Source: JACDCP01 sp050740235
Lineage (GTDB): Bacteria; Pseudomonadota; Gammaproteobacteria; Steroidobacterales; JACDCP01
DNA length: 9,258 nt
Assembly: GCA_050740235.1 (NCBI GenBank)
Contig: JBOIDB010000052.1
Location: 1 to 9,258, forward strand
Direction of reading: 5' to 3'
Numbering within the stretch: the first letter of the stretch is position 1; every line of letters begins with the position of its first letter. The position numbers and the translations under genes were made by a program. The notes under the pieces are model-generated. The model did not search any database. It was not told where the DNA came from and saw nothing but the letters and a program-made list of their open reading frames with translations. Shown here one piece after another: positions 1-6,431 of this stretch.

Positions 1-32
1 CCGTCCGCATCTGATTCGTTACGATCGCTCAT
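1..32 (-). CDS. Start of a gene cut by the window edge, possible anti-sigma factor
   Basis: Only about ten codons are inside the window, reading MSDRNESDAD from an ATG at position 32. The start is supported by a TAGGA Shine-Dalgarno-like sequence a few bases upstream and by its position 12 nt after the stop of the ECF sigma gene on the same strand. Genes placed directly downstream of ECF sigma factors often encode the cognate anti-sigma factor (for example zinc-finger or transmembrane types). That is the only reason for the suggestion, since no domain is visible in the ten residues. It could equally be an unrelated small protein. Confidence 0.45.
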   Translation of the reverse strand, partial: MSDRNESDAD

Positions 33-44
33 GTTCGTCCTACC

Positions 45-569
45 TCAAGCATCCAGATACGCGCGCAGCAATTTGCGCGCGCGATGGAGCTGCGCCTTGC
101 AGGTGCCGACCGCAACGCCGAGCGTCGCGGCGGTCTCCTCGTGGCTGTAACCATAGACGCTGTGCAGCACGAAGACGTGGCGCGCGCCCTTCGGCAGGGC
201 GCCGATCGCCTGCTCGAGATCGAGCCGGTGCGCCTCCGGATTGCCGTGCCTTTCGGCGCGCGTTGCCTGCTGCTCATTATCGACCAGCTCGAGATGTGCG
301 CGCTCGCGGCCCGCCGTGCGCCGGCGCGTCAGCACTTCGTTGACGGCGATGCGATGCAGCCAGGTGCCGAACGCGCTGGTGCCGCGAAACTGCGTGAGCT
401 TGCGCCAGGCGCTGATGAAGGCGTCCTGCGCGCAATCCTCCGCCGTGGCGCGATTGCCGGTCATGCGCAGACACAGTGCATAAACCCTGCCGATGTGCAT
501 CCGATACAAAGCCTCATACGCGGCCATGTCGCCCTGTTGCGCGCGCCTGACCTGCTCGATCTCGGTCAT
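45..569 (-). CDS. ECF-type RNA polymerase sigma factor
   Basis: This 174-aa protein has the two-domain layout of extracytoplasmic-function sigma factors, which direct core RNA polymerase to a small regulon. Region 2 covers roughly residues 17-84, including AEDCAQDAFISAWRKL (43-58) and the following FGTWLHRIAVN. Region 4 covers roughly 117-171, ending in a helix-turn-helix with GYSHEETAATLGVAVGTCKA and LHRARKLLR. There is no region 1 or 3. The reading frame is open back to an ATG at 623, but those extra 18 codons are written by the inverted-repeat element at 590-680. The ATG at 569 has AGAGG four bases upstream and gives a normal N-terminus, so I chose it. The next gene starts 12 nt downstream and may encode its regulator. 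Family assignment is firm; the signal and regulon cannot be read from the sequence. Confidence 0.93.
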   Translation of the reverse strand: MTEIEQVRRAQQGDMAAYEALYRMHIGRVYALCLRMTGNRATAEDCAQDAFISAWRKLTQFRGTSAFGTWLHRIAVNEVLTRRRTAGRERAHLELVDNEQQATRAERHGNPEAHRLDLEQAIGALPKGARHVFVLHSVYGYSHEETAATLGVAVGTCKAQLHRARKLLRAYLDA

Positions 570-589
570 GTCGCCTCTGGGCGCGCTCT

Positions 590-680
590 CCGGAATCGGG
601 GTCAGACTGCCATTTCGGTTCATTCGGTCTCGTCCGGGATCGCCCCTGTCGGCGAAGCGGCGGTCTGACCCCGATTTCGG
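590..680. repeat. 91-bp inverted-repeat element (REPIN/MITE-like)
   Basis: The left arm (590-611) and the reverse complement of the right arm (659-680) agree at 20 of 22 bases and share the core AATCGGGGTCAGAC. The interior is 47 bp with no obvious ORF. Long arms, short interior and no coding capacity resemble non-autonomous elements such as REPINs (paired REP sequences moved by RAYT transposases) or small MITEs. I recall GGGGTCAGAC-type repeats recurring in gammaproteobacterial intergenic regions, but cannot check copy number here. The element lies between the pilin and the ECF sigma gene, and its left arm overlaps the 5' end of the longest possible sigma reading frame. No transposase is in the window. 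A transcribed copy would fold into a strong hairpin and could affect read-through from the pilin gene. Confidence 0.72.
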
Positions 681-807
681 GTGAATCCGAAGTGCCTTTG
701 TTCGTAGAGTTTGACGGAGGAGCGGGCCGCGGGGTTTGAACGCGGAACGGGTCCAGGACAGGAGAATGCGCGTGAAATGCGGGCCGGATCAAGCCCGGGG
801 CGGTCGG

Positions 808-1236
808 CTAGCAGCCGCGCGTATCGAGATCGATCTGCGGAAGCGAGCCGTTCCGCAGCGGCGGCACGTAGCGCACGCTGCACTGGAGTGGCGCCCGTGC
901 GCCGTTGCGAGTCCAGACGCCCGGGGCGAACGTGAAGCCGGCCACGCCGACCACCGTTTTGTAGATGTCCCCGGCGGTGGGATACCCGGCCTGCAAGGCC
1001 ACGGTCTGCCCCTGCATGACCACGCTTCCGGGCCCTTTCTGCGCTTCCGCCAGCTCGTGCGCGAGGTAAGCCGCCGTGCGCACGCTGCTTGCCAGGTTCT
1101 GGATCGCCTCGGCATGGGCATCGGCCTGGCGGTAGACGAACCGCGGCACGGCGAAGGTCGCCAGCATGCCGAGCACCGCGATGACGACGAGCAGCCCGTT
1201 GAGCGTGAACCCGCGGTTTATGGAAAATTCCGGCAT
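808..1236 (-). CDS. Type IV prepilin / pseudopilin-like protein lacking Glu5
   Basis: This 142-aa protein has a short basic leader ending in Gly (MPEFSINRG, residues 1-9), then FTLNGLLVVIAVLGMLATFAVPRF. That is the class III leader and N-terminal hydrophobic helix recognised by prepilin peptidase. Two C-terminal cysteines (119 and 142) could close the disulphide loop typical of type IV major pilins. The length and a GYPTAGDIYK segment (84-93) recall MSHA-type pilins, but this is a loose resemblance. The mature residue 5 is Gly (codon GGG) where pilins nearly always have Glu (GAG). Glu5 normally neutralises the N-terminus of the next subunit, so this may be a minor, tip-like or defective pilin. 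No assembly ATPase, peptidase or platform gene is visible. The start codon has GGGGGAAA upstream, inside a potential hairpin (1238-1254). A CRP-type palindrome lies 35-50 bp upstream. Confidence 0.85.
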   Translation of the reverse strand: MPEFSINRGFTLNGLLVVIAVLGMLATFAVPRFVYRQADAHAEAIQNLASSVRTAAYLAHELAEAQKGPGSVVMQGQTVALQAGYPTAGDIYKTVVGVAGFTFAPGVWTRNGARAPLQCSVRYVPPLRNGSLPQIDLDTRGC

Positions 1237-1237
1237 A

Positions 1238-1254
1238 CGGGGATATTTCCCCCG
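1238..1254 (-). promoter_or_regulatory. Possible hairpin covering the pilin ribosome binding site
   Basis: In the minus-strand transcript, CGGGG pairs with CCCCG around a seven-base loop, directly before the pilin ATG at 1236. The only purine-rich Shine-Dalgarno candidate (GGGGGAAA) forms the 5' arm and loop. Five consecutive G-C pairs should be stable enough to hinder ribosome loading, but the stem is short and no ligand or regulator is indicated. Confidence 0.3.
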
Positions 1255-1270
1255 CGGAGCCGTATTTGTC

Positions 1271-1286
1271 TGTGATTGGCATCACA
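1271..1286. promoter_or_regulatory. CRP/Vfr/Clp-type operator, perfect TGTGA-N6-TCACA palindrome
   Basis: The 16-bp sequence TGTGATTGGCATCACA matches the CRP consensus half-sites TGTGA and TCACA exactly, with the standard 6-bp spacer. It extends to an 8-bp perfect inverted repeat (1269-1288). It lies 35-50 bp upstream of the prepilin start and in the 94-bp gap after the AsmA-like gene, where a regulator site would be expected. CRP-family regulators (CRP, Vfr, Clp) control pili and surface functions in several gammaproteobacteria, which fits the downstream gene. No clear -35/-10 pair could be assigned, so activation or repression is undetermined. A hairpin terminator is the alternative, but neither strand has a T-run after the stem. 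Confidence 0.55.
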
Positions 1287-1330
1287 GATAGCACATGCCG
1301 CCCAAAGCCTGCGACCGGCGGAAAGGCAGG

Positions 1331-2062
1331 TCAGTCGCCGTCCTTACCGCCGATCAGATCCTTCGCCCGCTCGCCCAGCTCCTCCTCCACCCGGTCGCGG
1401 CCGGCTTCCACCGCCCGGGACCTCGCCTGATCCAGCGCCTCGGCGAGTATCGGTTCCAGCATCTCCTCGAGCGCATCCGCCGCCGTGGCGCCGGGCGAAT
1501 CGCTGCCGACATCGCTCGCAGCGATGCGCGGCAGAGTGAGCTGCGCATCGCCCAGAAGCTCCGATTGCACCGCCAGCTCCGCCCCTTCCAGCACGAACTC
1601 ATCGATGACGACGTTGCGCGTCTCCTCTTCCGTGGTCTCCTCGGGCGGGCCGCTGTAGGCTTCGACGTTGTCGAGCAACGTCTGGAGATTGCTCTTCGCC
1701 TTGCCCTTCTGCTCGAGGTTGACGCTCGCGGCGCCGACGCGCAGCTCGCTCACGTGCACGGTCTGCTCGAGCAGCGTGTCCCGGTCGAGCACGAGGTGGA
1801 TGTTCTCGAAACGCACGGCATGATCGGTATCGAACCCCTGCGGGTTATCGATCGTCATGGCGGCGATTTCGCCCTCGGCTGCGCGCAGGGCGATCTGCAG
1901 ACCGTCCACCTCCAGGGCAGTGCCGGTCGCCGCGGAGCCGGTGCTTTCGATGGCGTCCGTCACCAGCCGATCCAGATTATTCAGCACGAACCAGACCAGG
2001 ACGGCGATGATCAGAATGAGCAGGCCGACGACGCCGAAAGTAATCTTCAGGGGCTTGGTCAT
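1331..2062 (-). CDS. Small AsmA-like membrane-anchored protein
   Basis: This 243-aa protein has one N-terminal transmembrane helix (about residues 8-27, GVVGLLILIIAVLVWFVLNN) and then a domain of short beta-strand-like repeats. Phrases such as ALEVDGLQIALRAAEGEIAAMTIDNP, FENIHLVLDRDTLL and VHVSELRVGAASVNLE are typical of the AsmA / bridge-like family. Members are anchored in the inner membrane, project into the periplasm and are linked to lipid transport or outer-membrane homeostasis. The C-terminus (about 190-243) is a charged, Glu/Ala/Arg-rich helical tail. It is far shorter than classical AsmA (about 600 aa or more), so it is a mini-member. The ATG at 2062 was chosen because GAAGAGGA lies six bases upstream; upstream in-frame ATGs at 2068 and 2086 lack good spacing. 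It is transcribed divergently from the DUF885 gene. Specific cargo or partner is unknown. Confidence 0.72.
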   Translation of the reverse strand: MTKPLKITFGVVGLLILIIAVLVWFVLNNLDRLVTDAIESTGSAATGTALEVDGLQIALRAAEGEIAAMTIDNPQGFDTDHAVRFENIHLVLDRDTLLEQTVHVSELRVGAASVNLEQKGKAKSNLQTLLDNVEAYSGPPEETTEEETRNVVIDEFVLEGAELAVQSELLGDAQLTLPRIAASDVGSDSPGATAADALEEMLEPILAEALDQARSRAVEAGRDRVEEELGERAKDLIGGKDGD

Positions 2063-2099
2063 GAGCATTCCTCTTCCAGCATGCACTTGGTCCCCTCGC

Positions 2100-2108
2100 T
2101 GCTAGAAT
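2100..2108 (+). promoter_or_regulatory. Possible extended -10 promoter for the DUF885 gene
   Basis: TGCTAGAAT combines a TGn extension with a -10-like TAGAAT hexamer, about 45 bp upstream of the ATG at 2154, in the 91-bp gap between divergent genes. No good -35 hexamer is found at the standard distance, which an extended -10 can tolerate. This is a sequence match only. Confidence 0.35.
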
Positions 2109-2153
2109 AGCGCGGCAGCGACATCCGGTTCCAACATTGGCGGGTCGAACAAC

Positions 2154-3929
2154 ATGAGCAAACACGCTTTTTCCGCTTTCATACTGCTGGGCAGCCTGCT
2201 ATCGAGCCTTCCGGCCGTCGCCTCCGTGGCGGACGACGAATTTCTGACCCTCGGCCGCGAATATGTCGATGAGTTCCCTGCCTTCGCGCCCGTCAGCGCG
2301 ACGAGGCTCGGCGACCATCGGTTCGATGCGAAGCTCGACGAGGTCACTCCGCAGGCGACTCGCCGCCGCATCGACTTCCTGCGCGACATGCGCGACAAGC
2401 TCGGCGACGTGAAGCGGGAACAGCTTTCGGCGGCCAACAAGGTCGACGCGGAGCTGCTCGCCAACGAGCTCGACTACACGCTCTGGCAGCTCGAGACGCT
2501 GCGGGAGTGGACCTGGAATCCGATTTTCTACACCGATCTCGCCGGCGGCGCGATCTACGGATTGCTCGCGCGCGATTTCGCCCCGCTGCCGGAGAGGCTC
2601 ACCGACGCGGCCGCGCGCCTCGAGCAGATGCCCCGGCTGCTGGAGCAGGCCCGCGAGGCGCTCGAGCCCGCCCGGGTGCCGAAGATACATGCCGAGACCG
2701 CCGTCAAGCAGAACCCGGGAGTGCTGTCGATCATAGACGCCATGATCGTCCCGGAAATGGGGGCGCTCGACGCCGCAGGCCGCAAGCGCCTCGAGGCGGC
2801 CATCGAGGTGGCGAGGGAGGCTGTCAACGTGCACCAGGCATGGCTCGAGGAAGAGCTGGTGCCGAATGCGAAGGGAGACTTTCGCGCCGGCGCCGAGCTG
2901 TTCGATGCCAAGCTCGCGTTCACGCTGCAAAGCCCCCTGAGCCGCGCGGAAATCCGCAATCGCGCGGAGCGCGAATATCAGAGCGTGCGCGAGGAGATGT
3001 ACGCAGTGGCGCGGGAAGTCTACGCGGAGGAGTACCCGCAGACGATCTTTCCGGCCTCGCCCGACGAGACGTACCGCCAGGCCATCGTGCGCGCCGCGCT
3101 CGAGGTCGCGTACGCGAAGCGGCCGGCGCCCGACGAGATCGTCGAAACGGCGAAGAAAGATCTGGCGCAGACGACGGCGTTCGTGCGCGAGCACGACCTG
3201 GTCACGGTGCCCGACACGCCCGTCGAGATCATCATCATGCCCGAGTTCCAGCGCGGCGTGGCGGTGGCTTACTGCGATTCCCCGGGACCGCTCGATGCCG
3301 GCGAGAAGACCTTCTATGCAGTGGCGCCGCTGCCTGATGACTGGACCGTGGAACAGGTGCAGTCGTTTCTGCGCGAATACAACCTGTTGTCGATCCAGGA
3401 TTTGACCATGCACGAGGCGATGCCGGGGCATTATCTGCAGCTCGCGCACTCGAATCAGTACCCGTCGACGCTGCGCGCGGTGCTGTCGTCCGGGCCGTTC
3501 ATCGAGGGCTGGGCCGTTTACGCGGAACGCATGATGATCGACGCCGGCTACCTGAACAACGATCCGCTCATGCGGCTGATCAATCTCAAGTGGTATCTGC
3601 GCTCCATCACCAACGCGATCATCGATCAGGCGATCCACGTCGACGGCATGCAGCGCGACGAGGCCGTGCAGCTCATGATCGAGGGCGGCTTCCAGGAGGA
3701 GCGCGAGGCCGCCGGCAAATGGGTGCGCGCGCAGCTCACGTTCGCGCAGCTTTCGTCCTATTTTGTCGGCTATCAGGAGCACGCGGATCTGCGGCGCGAG
3801 GTCGAGCGCGCCTGGGGCGAGCACTTCGAGCTCAAGCGCTACCACGACGAAGTGCTGTCCTACGGCTCGCCGCCGGTGCAGTTCGTGCGCGCCCTGATGC
3901 TGGACGAACCCGTGCCACCAGTGCAGTGA
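2154..3929 (+). CDS. Secreted DUF885-family metallopeptidase-like protein
   Basis: This 591-aa protein starts with a Sec signal peptide (hydrophobic FSAFILLGSLLSSLPAVA, likely cleaved after Ala23 at AVA|S), so it should act in the periplasm or outside the cell. The body matches the DUF885 family. It is mostly helical, with the hallmark HEAMPGHYLQ at residues 420-429 and EGWAVYAERM starting at Glu451. His420, His426 and Glu451 are the probable zinc ligands, with Glu421 as catalytic base. The family is generally regarded as putative zinc peptidases (carboxypeptidase- or dipeptidase-like), but substrates are mostly untested. Length is normal for the family and the frame is intact. The Shine-Dalgarno sequence before the ATG is weak (GGCGGG). 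The LPS-kinase-like gene starts 15 nt after the stop, so the two are probably co-transcribed. Confidence 0.9.
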   Translation: MSKHAFSAFILLGSLLSSLPAVASVADDEFLTLGREYVDEFPAFAPVSATRLGDHRFDAKLDEVTPQATRRRIDFLRDMRDKLGDVKREQLSAANKVDAELLANELDYTLWQLETLREWTWNPIFYTDLAGGAIYGLLARDFAPLPERLTDAAARLEQMPRLLEQAREALEPARVPKIHAETAVKQNPGVLSIIDAMIVPEMGALDAAGRKRLEAAIEVAREAVNVHQAWLEEELVPNAKGDFRAGAELFDAKLAFTLQSPLSRAEIRNRAEREYQSVREEMYAVAREVYAEEYPQTIFPASPDETYRQAIVRAALEVAYAKRPAPDEIVETAKKDLAQTTAFVREHDLVTVPDTPVEIIIMPEFQRGVAVAYCDSPGPLDAGEKTFYAVAPLPDDWTVEQVQSFLREYNLLSIQDLTMHEAMPGHYLQLAHSNQYPSTLRAVLSSGPFIEGWAVYAERMMIDAGYLNNDPLMRLINLKWYLRSITNAIIDQAIHVDGMQRDEAVQLMIEGGFQEEREAAGKWVRAQLTFAQLSSYFVGYQEHADLRREVERAWGEHFELKRYHDEVLSYGSPPVQFVRALMLDEPVPPVQ

Positions 3930-3944
3930 GGCGGACCGCCGCGC

Positions 3945-4829
3945 GTGCCCGAGCAAACCTACCAGCACGGCGTGTATTGCGTGCTCGACGAGGTGCCCTA
4001 CGCCTCCTCGGTGCGCTCGTTCATCGAAACGCAGGCGTTTCGCGACATCTGCCGGTGCGAACCGTTCGCCACCAGCAATCGGCGTAACAAGCTCTACGCG
4101 TTCGACTTCGAGCCTGCCGGCCGCCGCCTGGTCGTCAAGGTTTCGGCGGTCGATCCCGGACTCCAGTGGCGGCGCCGCGCATCGCTTTTCCTCACGTCGC
4201 TGGCGAAGAATTACCCACGCGCCTCGTTCGCAGGCGCGCGCATTCTCTCGGAGGCGGGCATCCCGGGCGCGGCCGCGGTCGCGTACTGGACGTACCGGCC
4301 GAGCTTCCGCCGCCTGGAAGGCTACTATCTGTACGAGGAGATACCCGCACGCACGAGCGTCCACCGGTTCCGCGTCGACATCGGCGCCGAGCCGACCGCG
4401 CGCGACCGGCGCGCGTTCGAGCGCATGGTCGAGGAGATTGCAGAGATCGCCCGCGCGTTGCACTCCAACGGCATACGGCACGGGGCGCTCGAACTGGGCA
4501 ATTTTCTCGTCGACTTCGGCAACGGCGCGCCGCGCCCGCGGAGCGATGAGGAAGCCGAGAATCCGCGGCTCTATCTGATCGACACCGATCGCGTATCGAA
4601 AGCCCGCATCCTACAGCCGTTCCTGAAGCGCATTCTGGATATCAATTGCCTGCGCCGCCTCGATTTCGACCGGCAAGGGAGGCGCGCGTTTCTGCGCCAT
4701 TATCTGGGTGAAGATTATTCGCCGGGCTGGGAGCACGTGCTCGAGCTTTGGCGCCTGCGCCGCTTCCGCCTTCGAAGCTGGTTGCGCGGAGAGCCGCGCG
4801 GCCTGACCACTCCGTTGCAGCCGCGCTGA
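3945..4829 (+). CDS. LPS-kinase-like protein (WaaP/KdkA/InaA type), probable pseudokinase
   Basis: This 294-aa protein has the compact kinase fold of the lipopolysaccharide kinase group, which phosphorylates Kdo or heptose in the LPS inner core on the cytoplasmic side. Landmarks are the ATP-binding Lys65 in RRLVVKV, the hinge-like LEGYYLYEEI (124-133), the catalytic loop HGALELGNFLV (179-189) and the metal-binding Asp213 in LYLIDTDR. The catalytic loop normally reads HxD or HGD followed by an Asn four residues after the next position. Here the Asp is Ala181 (codon GCG), while Asn186 and Asp213 remain. Catalysis by the standard mechanism would therefore be lost or changed. The start is a GTG, 15 nt after the DUF885 stop; a GAGGCGG lies slightly far upstream. 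It ends 20 nt from the convergent heptosyltransferase-like gene, which supports an LPS-related context. A phosphotransferase of unknown target is the alternative. Confidence 0.78.
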   Translation: MPEQTYQHGVYCVLDEVPYASSVRSFIETQAFRDICRCEPFATSNRRNKLYAFDFEPAGRRLVVKVSAVDPGLQWRRRASLFLTSLAKNYPRASFAGARILSEAGIPGAAAVAYWTYRPSFRRLEGYYLYEEIPARTSVHRFRVDIGAEPTARDRRAFERMVEEIAEIARALHSNGIRHGALELGNFLVDFGNGAPRPRSDEEAENPRLYLIDTDRVSKARILQPFLKRILDINCLRRLDFDRQGRRAFLRHYLGEDYSPGWEHVLELWRLRRFRLRSWLRGEPRGLTTPLQPR

Positions 4830-4849
4830 CACCGGTTTCCCGGCGTGCA

Positions 4850-5935
4850 TTACGCGGGCATGTCCGCCCTTGACTGCATCAGCCGATCGAGCGTGCCGGT
4901 CACATCCCCTACCTCGATGAGCTGCATCGCGAACGGTTTGCGGATACGTGCTCCCCAGGACAACTCATCGACGGTCTTGCCGAACTCCTGCGCCGCCGCT
5001 TCGGCGTATCGGTCGACGACCCATTCGCGGCTCAGGTACGGCCCGGCGCGATCCGGATTCGTCGTGCCGTAAAGCCCGATCACGGGCGTGCCGACGGTCG
5101 TCGCCATGTGCGCCGGCCCGGAGTCCGGGCAGATCAGCACCACAGCTCGCTCGAGCAGCGCGAGGAGCTGCTTCAGCGTGGTCGCGCCGATGAGGTTGCG
5201 CGGCCTCGTGCGGGCAGCTTCCTCGATTCGTCTGCCGTACTCGTGCTCCAGCGCGCTGCGGCCACCGGTGAGCAGTGCCGTCAGGCCGTATCTTTCGGCG
5301 GCATGGTCGATGACCGCCGCATAGTTCTCCGGCGCCCAGTTACGGAAGTTTCGATAGCGCCCGCGCTTCTCGCTGCTGCAGGGACTCACGATCAGGGCGG
5401 GGCGGCCGTTCGGGATGATCTCTTCTGCGAAGGCGCGATCGCCGTCCGCCAGCGGAATGTTCCATTCGAGGGCGCGCCCGACCACGCCGGCGGCTTCGGC
5501 AAAACCGAACAATCCGTCCATGACGTGCTGGCGCGGCTTTGCGGGAATCCGCGCATTGGTGAACAGCCACTGCAGATCGCTTGCGCGGGCGCGGTCGAAG
5601 CCGAGCCGCGCATCGGCACGCACGCACAAGCTGGCGAGATTCGCGCGCATCGACGCGTGCATGTGCAACAGCAGATCGAATCTCCGCCCGGCGAGCACCT
5701 GCCGCAGCGCGCGCAGGCCACTCACGCCGCGCGTCTTGTCGAGGACCACGAGCTCGATGTCGCGCATCCCGTCCAGCAGTGATGCTTCCGTCTTGCCGAT
5801 GATCCAGGTGAAACGCGATTCCGGCCAGGCGGCCTGCAACGTGCGCACCACCGGCAAGGTATGGCAGACGTCACCGATGGCCGAAAGGCGGATGATGCAG
5901 ACGCTGGCGGGCGGGCGCTCGCGGCCCGGGATCAT
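4850..5935 (-). CDS. Glycosyltransferase family 9, ADP-heptose:LPS heptosyltransferase-like
   Basis: This 361-aa cytoplasmic enzyme of the GT9/GT-B class should transfer a heptose (or related sugar) from an ADP-sugar to lipid A-core or another acceptor. The N-terminal domain opens with VCIIRLSAIGDVCHTLPVVR (residues 12-31). Asp22 in this motif matches the catalytic Asp of WaaC-type enzymes. The C-terminal donor domain contains DSGPAHMATTVGTPVIGLYG (from 271), the classic GT9 nucleotide-sugar signature, followed by TNPDRAGPY. The linker SPCSSEKRGRYRNFRNWAPE sits where donor-phosphate contacts are expected. Length is normal. It is last in the minus-strand gene string, 21 nt after the VOC gene, and runs tail-to-tail with the LPS-kinase-like gene. 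I cannot tell WaaC, WaaF or WaaQ roles apart, so no symbol is given. Its link to the metabolic genes upstream may be co-transcription only. Confidence 0.9.
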   Translation of the reverse strand: MIPGRERPPASVCIIRLSAIGDVCHTLPVVRTLQAAWPESRFTWIIGKTEASLLDGMRDIELVVLDKTRGVSGLRALRQVLAGRRFDLLLHMHASMRANLASLCVRADARLGFDRARASDLQWLFTNARIPAKPRQHVMDGLFGFAEAAGVVGRALEWNIPLADGDRAFAEEIIPNGRPALIVSPCSSEKRGRYRNFRNWAPENYAAVIDHAAERYGLTALLTGGRSALEHEYGRRIEEAARTRPRNLIGATTLKQLLALLERAVVLICPDSGPAHMATTVGTPVIGLYGTTNPDRAGPYLSREWVVDRYAEAAAQEFGKTVDELSWGARIRKPFAMQLIEVGDVTGTLDRLMQSRADMPA

Positions 5936-5956
5936 GCGCCGGCGGCGGGGCTGGGC

Positions 5957-6421
5957 TCAGCCACTGAACATCGCCTTGACGGCCTGATCCATTTCGGCGG
6001 GACTGACGTCGCGCTTGTGCGTGCCGATCGACCAGCTGTGGCCGAACGGATCCTCGAGCTTGCCGTAGCGGTCCCCCCAGAACGTGTCCTGAAGCGGCAT
6101 GGTCTCCTTGGCGCCGGCTTCGACCGCGCGTTTCATGAACGCATCGGCGTCCTCAACGTACAGGTGCAGCGTGACGGGCGAGCCGTTCAGGGATTCCGGG
6201 CCGAGGCACTGCCAGTCAGGGAACTCGTCGACGAGCATGACCGGCGAATCGCCGATCTGGATCGCCGCGTGCAGGATTTTTCCATCCGGCGTGGTCTGCC
6301 GAGCGATCTCGATCGCGCCGAACGCCCGCTTGTAGAAATCCATGGCCGCGGCGGCGTCCCTGCAGCATAAGTGCGGCGTCACCGTGTGCATTCCTTCCGG
6401 GATCGGTTTGACCTCAGGCAT
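5957..6421 (-). CDS. VOC / glyoxalase-fold protein, PhnB-like
   Basis: This 154-aa protein shows two beta-alpha-beta-beta-beta modules of the vicinal oxygen chelate superfamily. The first is HTVTPHLCCRDAAAAMDFYK (from residue 12) and the second is VTLHLYVEDADAFMKRAVEAG followed by MPLQDTFWGDRYGKLEDPFG and HSWSIGTH. This last block is the typical ending of PhnB/YdcE-type members. The superfamily includes glyoxalase I, dioxygenases and drug-binding proteins, and substrate cannot be set by sequence alone. The start is well supported by AAGGAG six bases upstream, and this Shine-Dalgarno overlaps the TAA stop of the preceding GFA gene, which suggests coupled translation. Given the neighbours, a role on reactive carbonyls is plausible but inferred. 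Confidence 0.88.
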   Translation of the reverse strand: MPEVKPIPEGMHTVTPHLCCRDAAAAMDFYKRAFGAIEIARQTTPDGKILHAAIQIGDSPVMLVDEFPDWQCLGPESLNGSPVTLHLYVEDADAFMKRAVEAGAKETMPLQDTFWGDRYGKLEDPFGHSWSIGTHKRDVSPAEMDQAVKAMFSG

Positions 6422-6431
6422 TTGATTCTCC

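Noticed and set aside
570..623. Upstream ATG at 623 for the ECF sigma factor
   Set aside because: The added 18 residues come from the inverted-repeat element and do not resemble sigma factor sequence. The ATG at 569 has a Shine-Dalgarno and a normal start.
727..745. CCGCG...GGTTTGAA...CGCGG resembling a tRNA T-arm or an attachment-site remnant
   Set aside because: It does not match the GGTTCGANTCC core and no acceptor, D or anticodon arms are present nearby.
780..797. CGGGC/GCCCG hairpin just after the pilin stop as a terminator
   Set aside because: The stem has only five pairs with an eight-base loop and is followed by ATTTC rather than a T-run.
1269..1288. The palindrome upstream of the pilin read as an intrinsic terminator
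   Set aside because: The stem is A/T-rich and no T-run follows on either strand; the exact CRP-type pattern is the better explanation.
3930..3940. GGCGGACCGCC small palindrome between the DUF885 and kinase-like genes
   Set aside because: It allows at most four pairs around a three-base loop and has no T-run, so it is neither a credible terminator nor a clear operator.
2199..4481. 760-codon open frame on the minus strand opposite the DUF885 and kinase genes
   Set aside because: It is antisense to two well-supported genes, has no recognisable domain and is rich in Arg, His and Ala. Long antisense frames are common in GC-rich genes.
4830..4849. Bidirectional terminator between the convergent kinase-like and GT9 genes
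   Set aside because: The 20-bp gap has no convincing stem or T-run. Termination must rely on another mechanism or on signals I cannot see.
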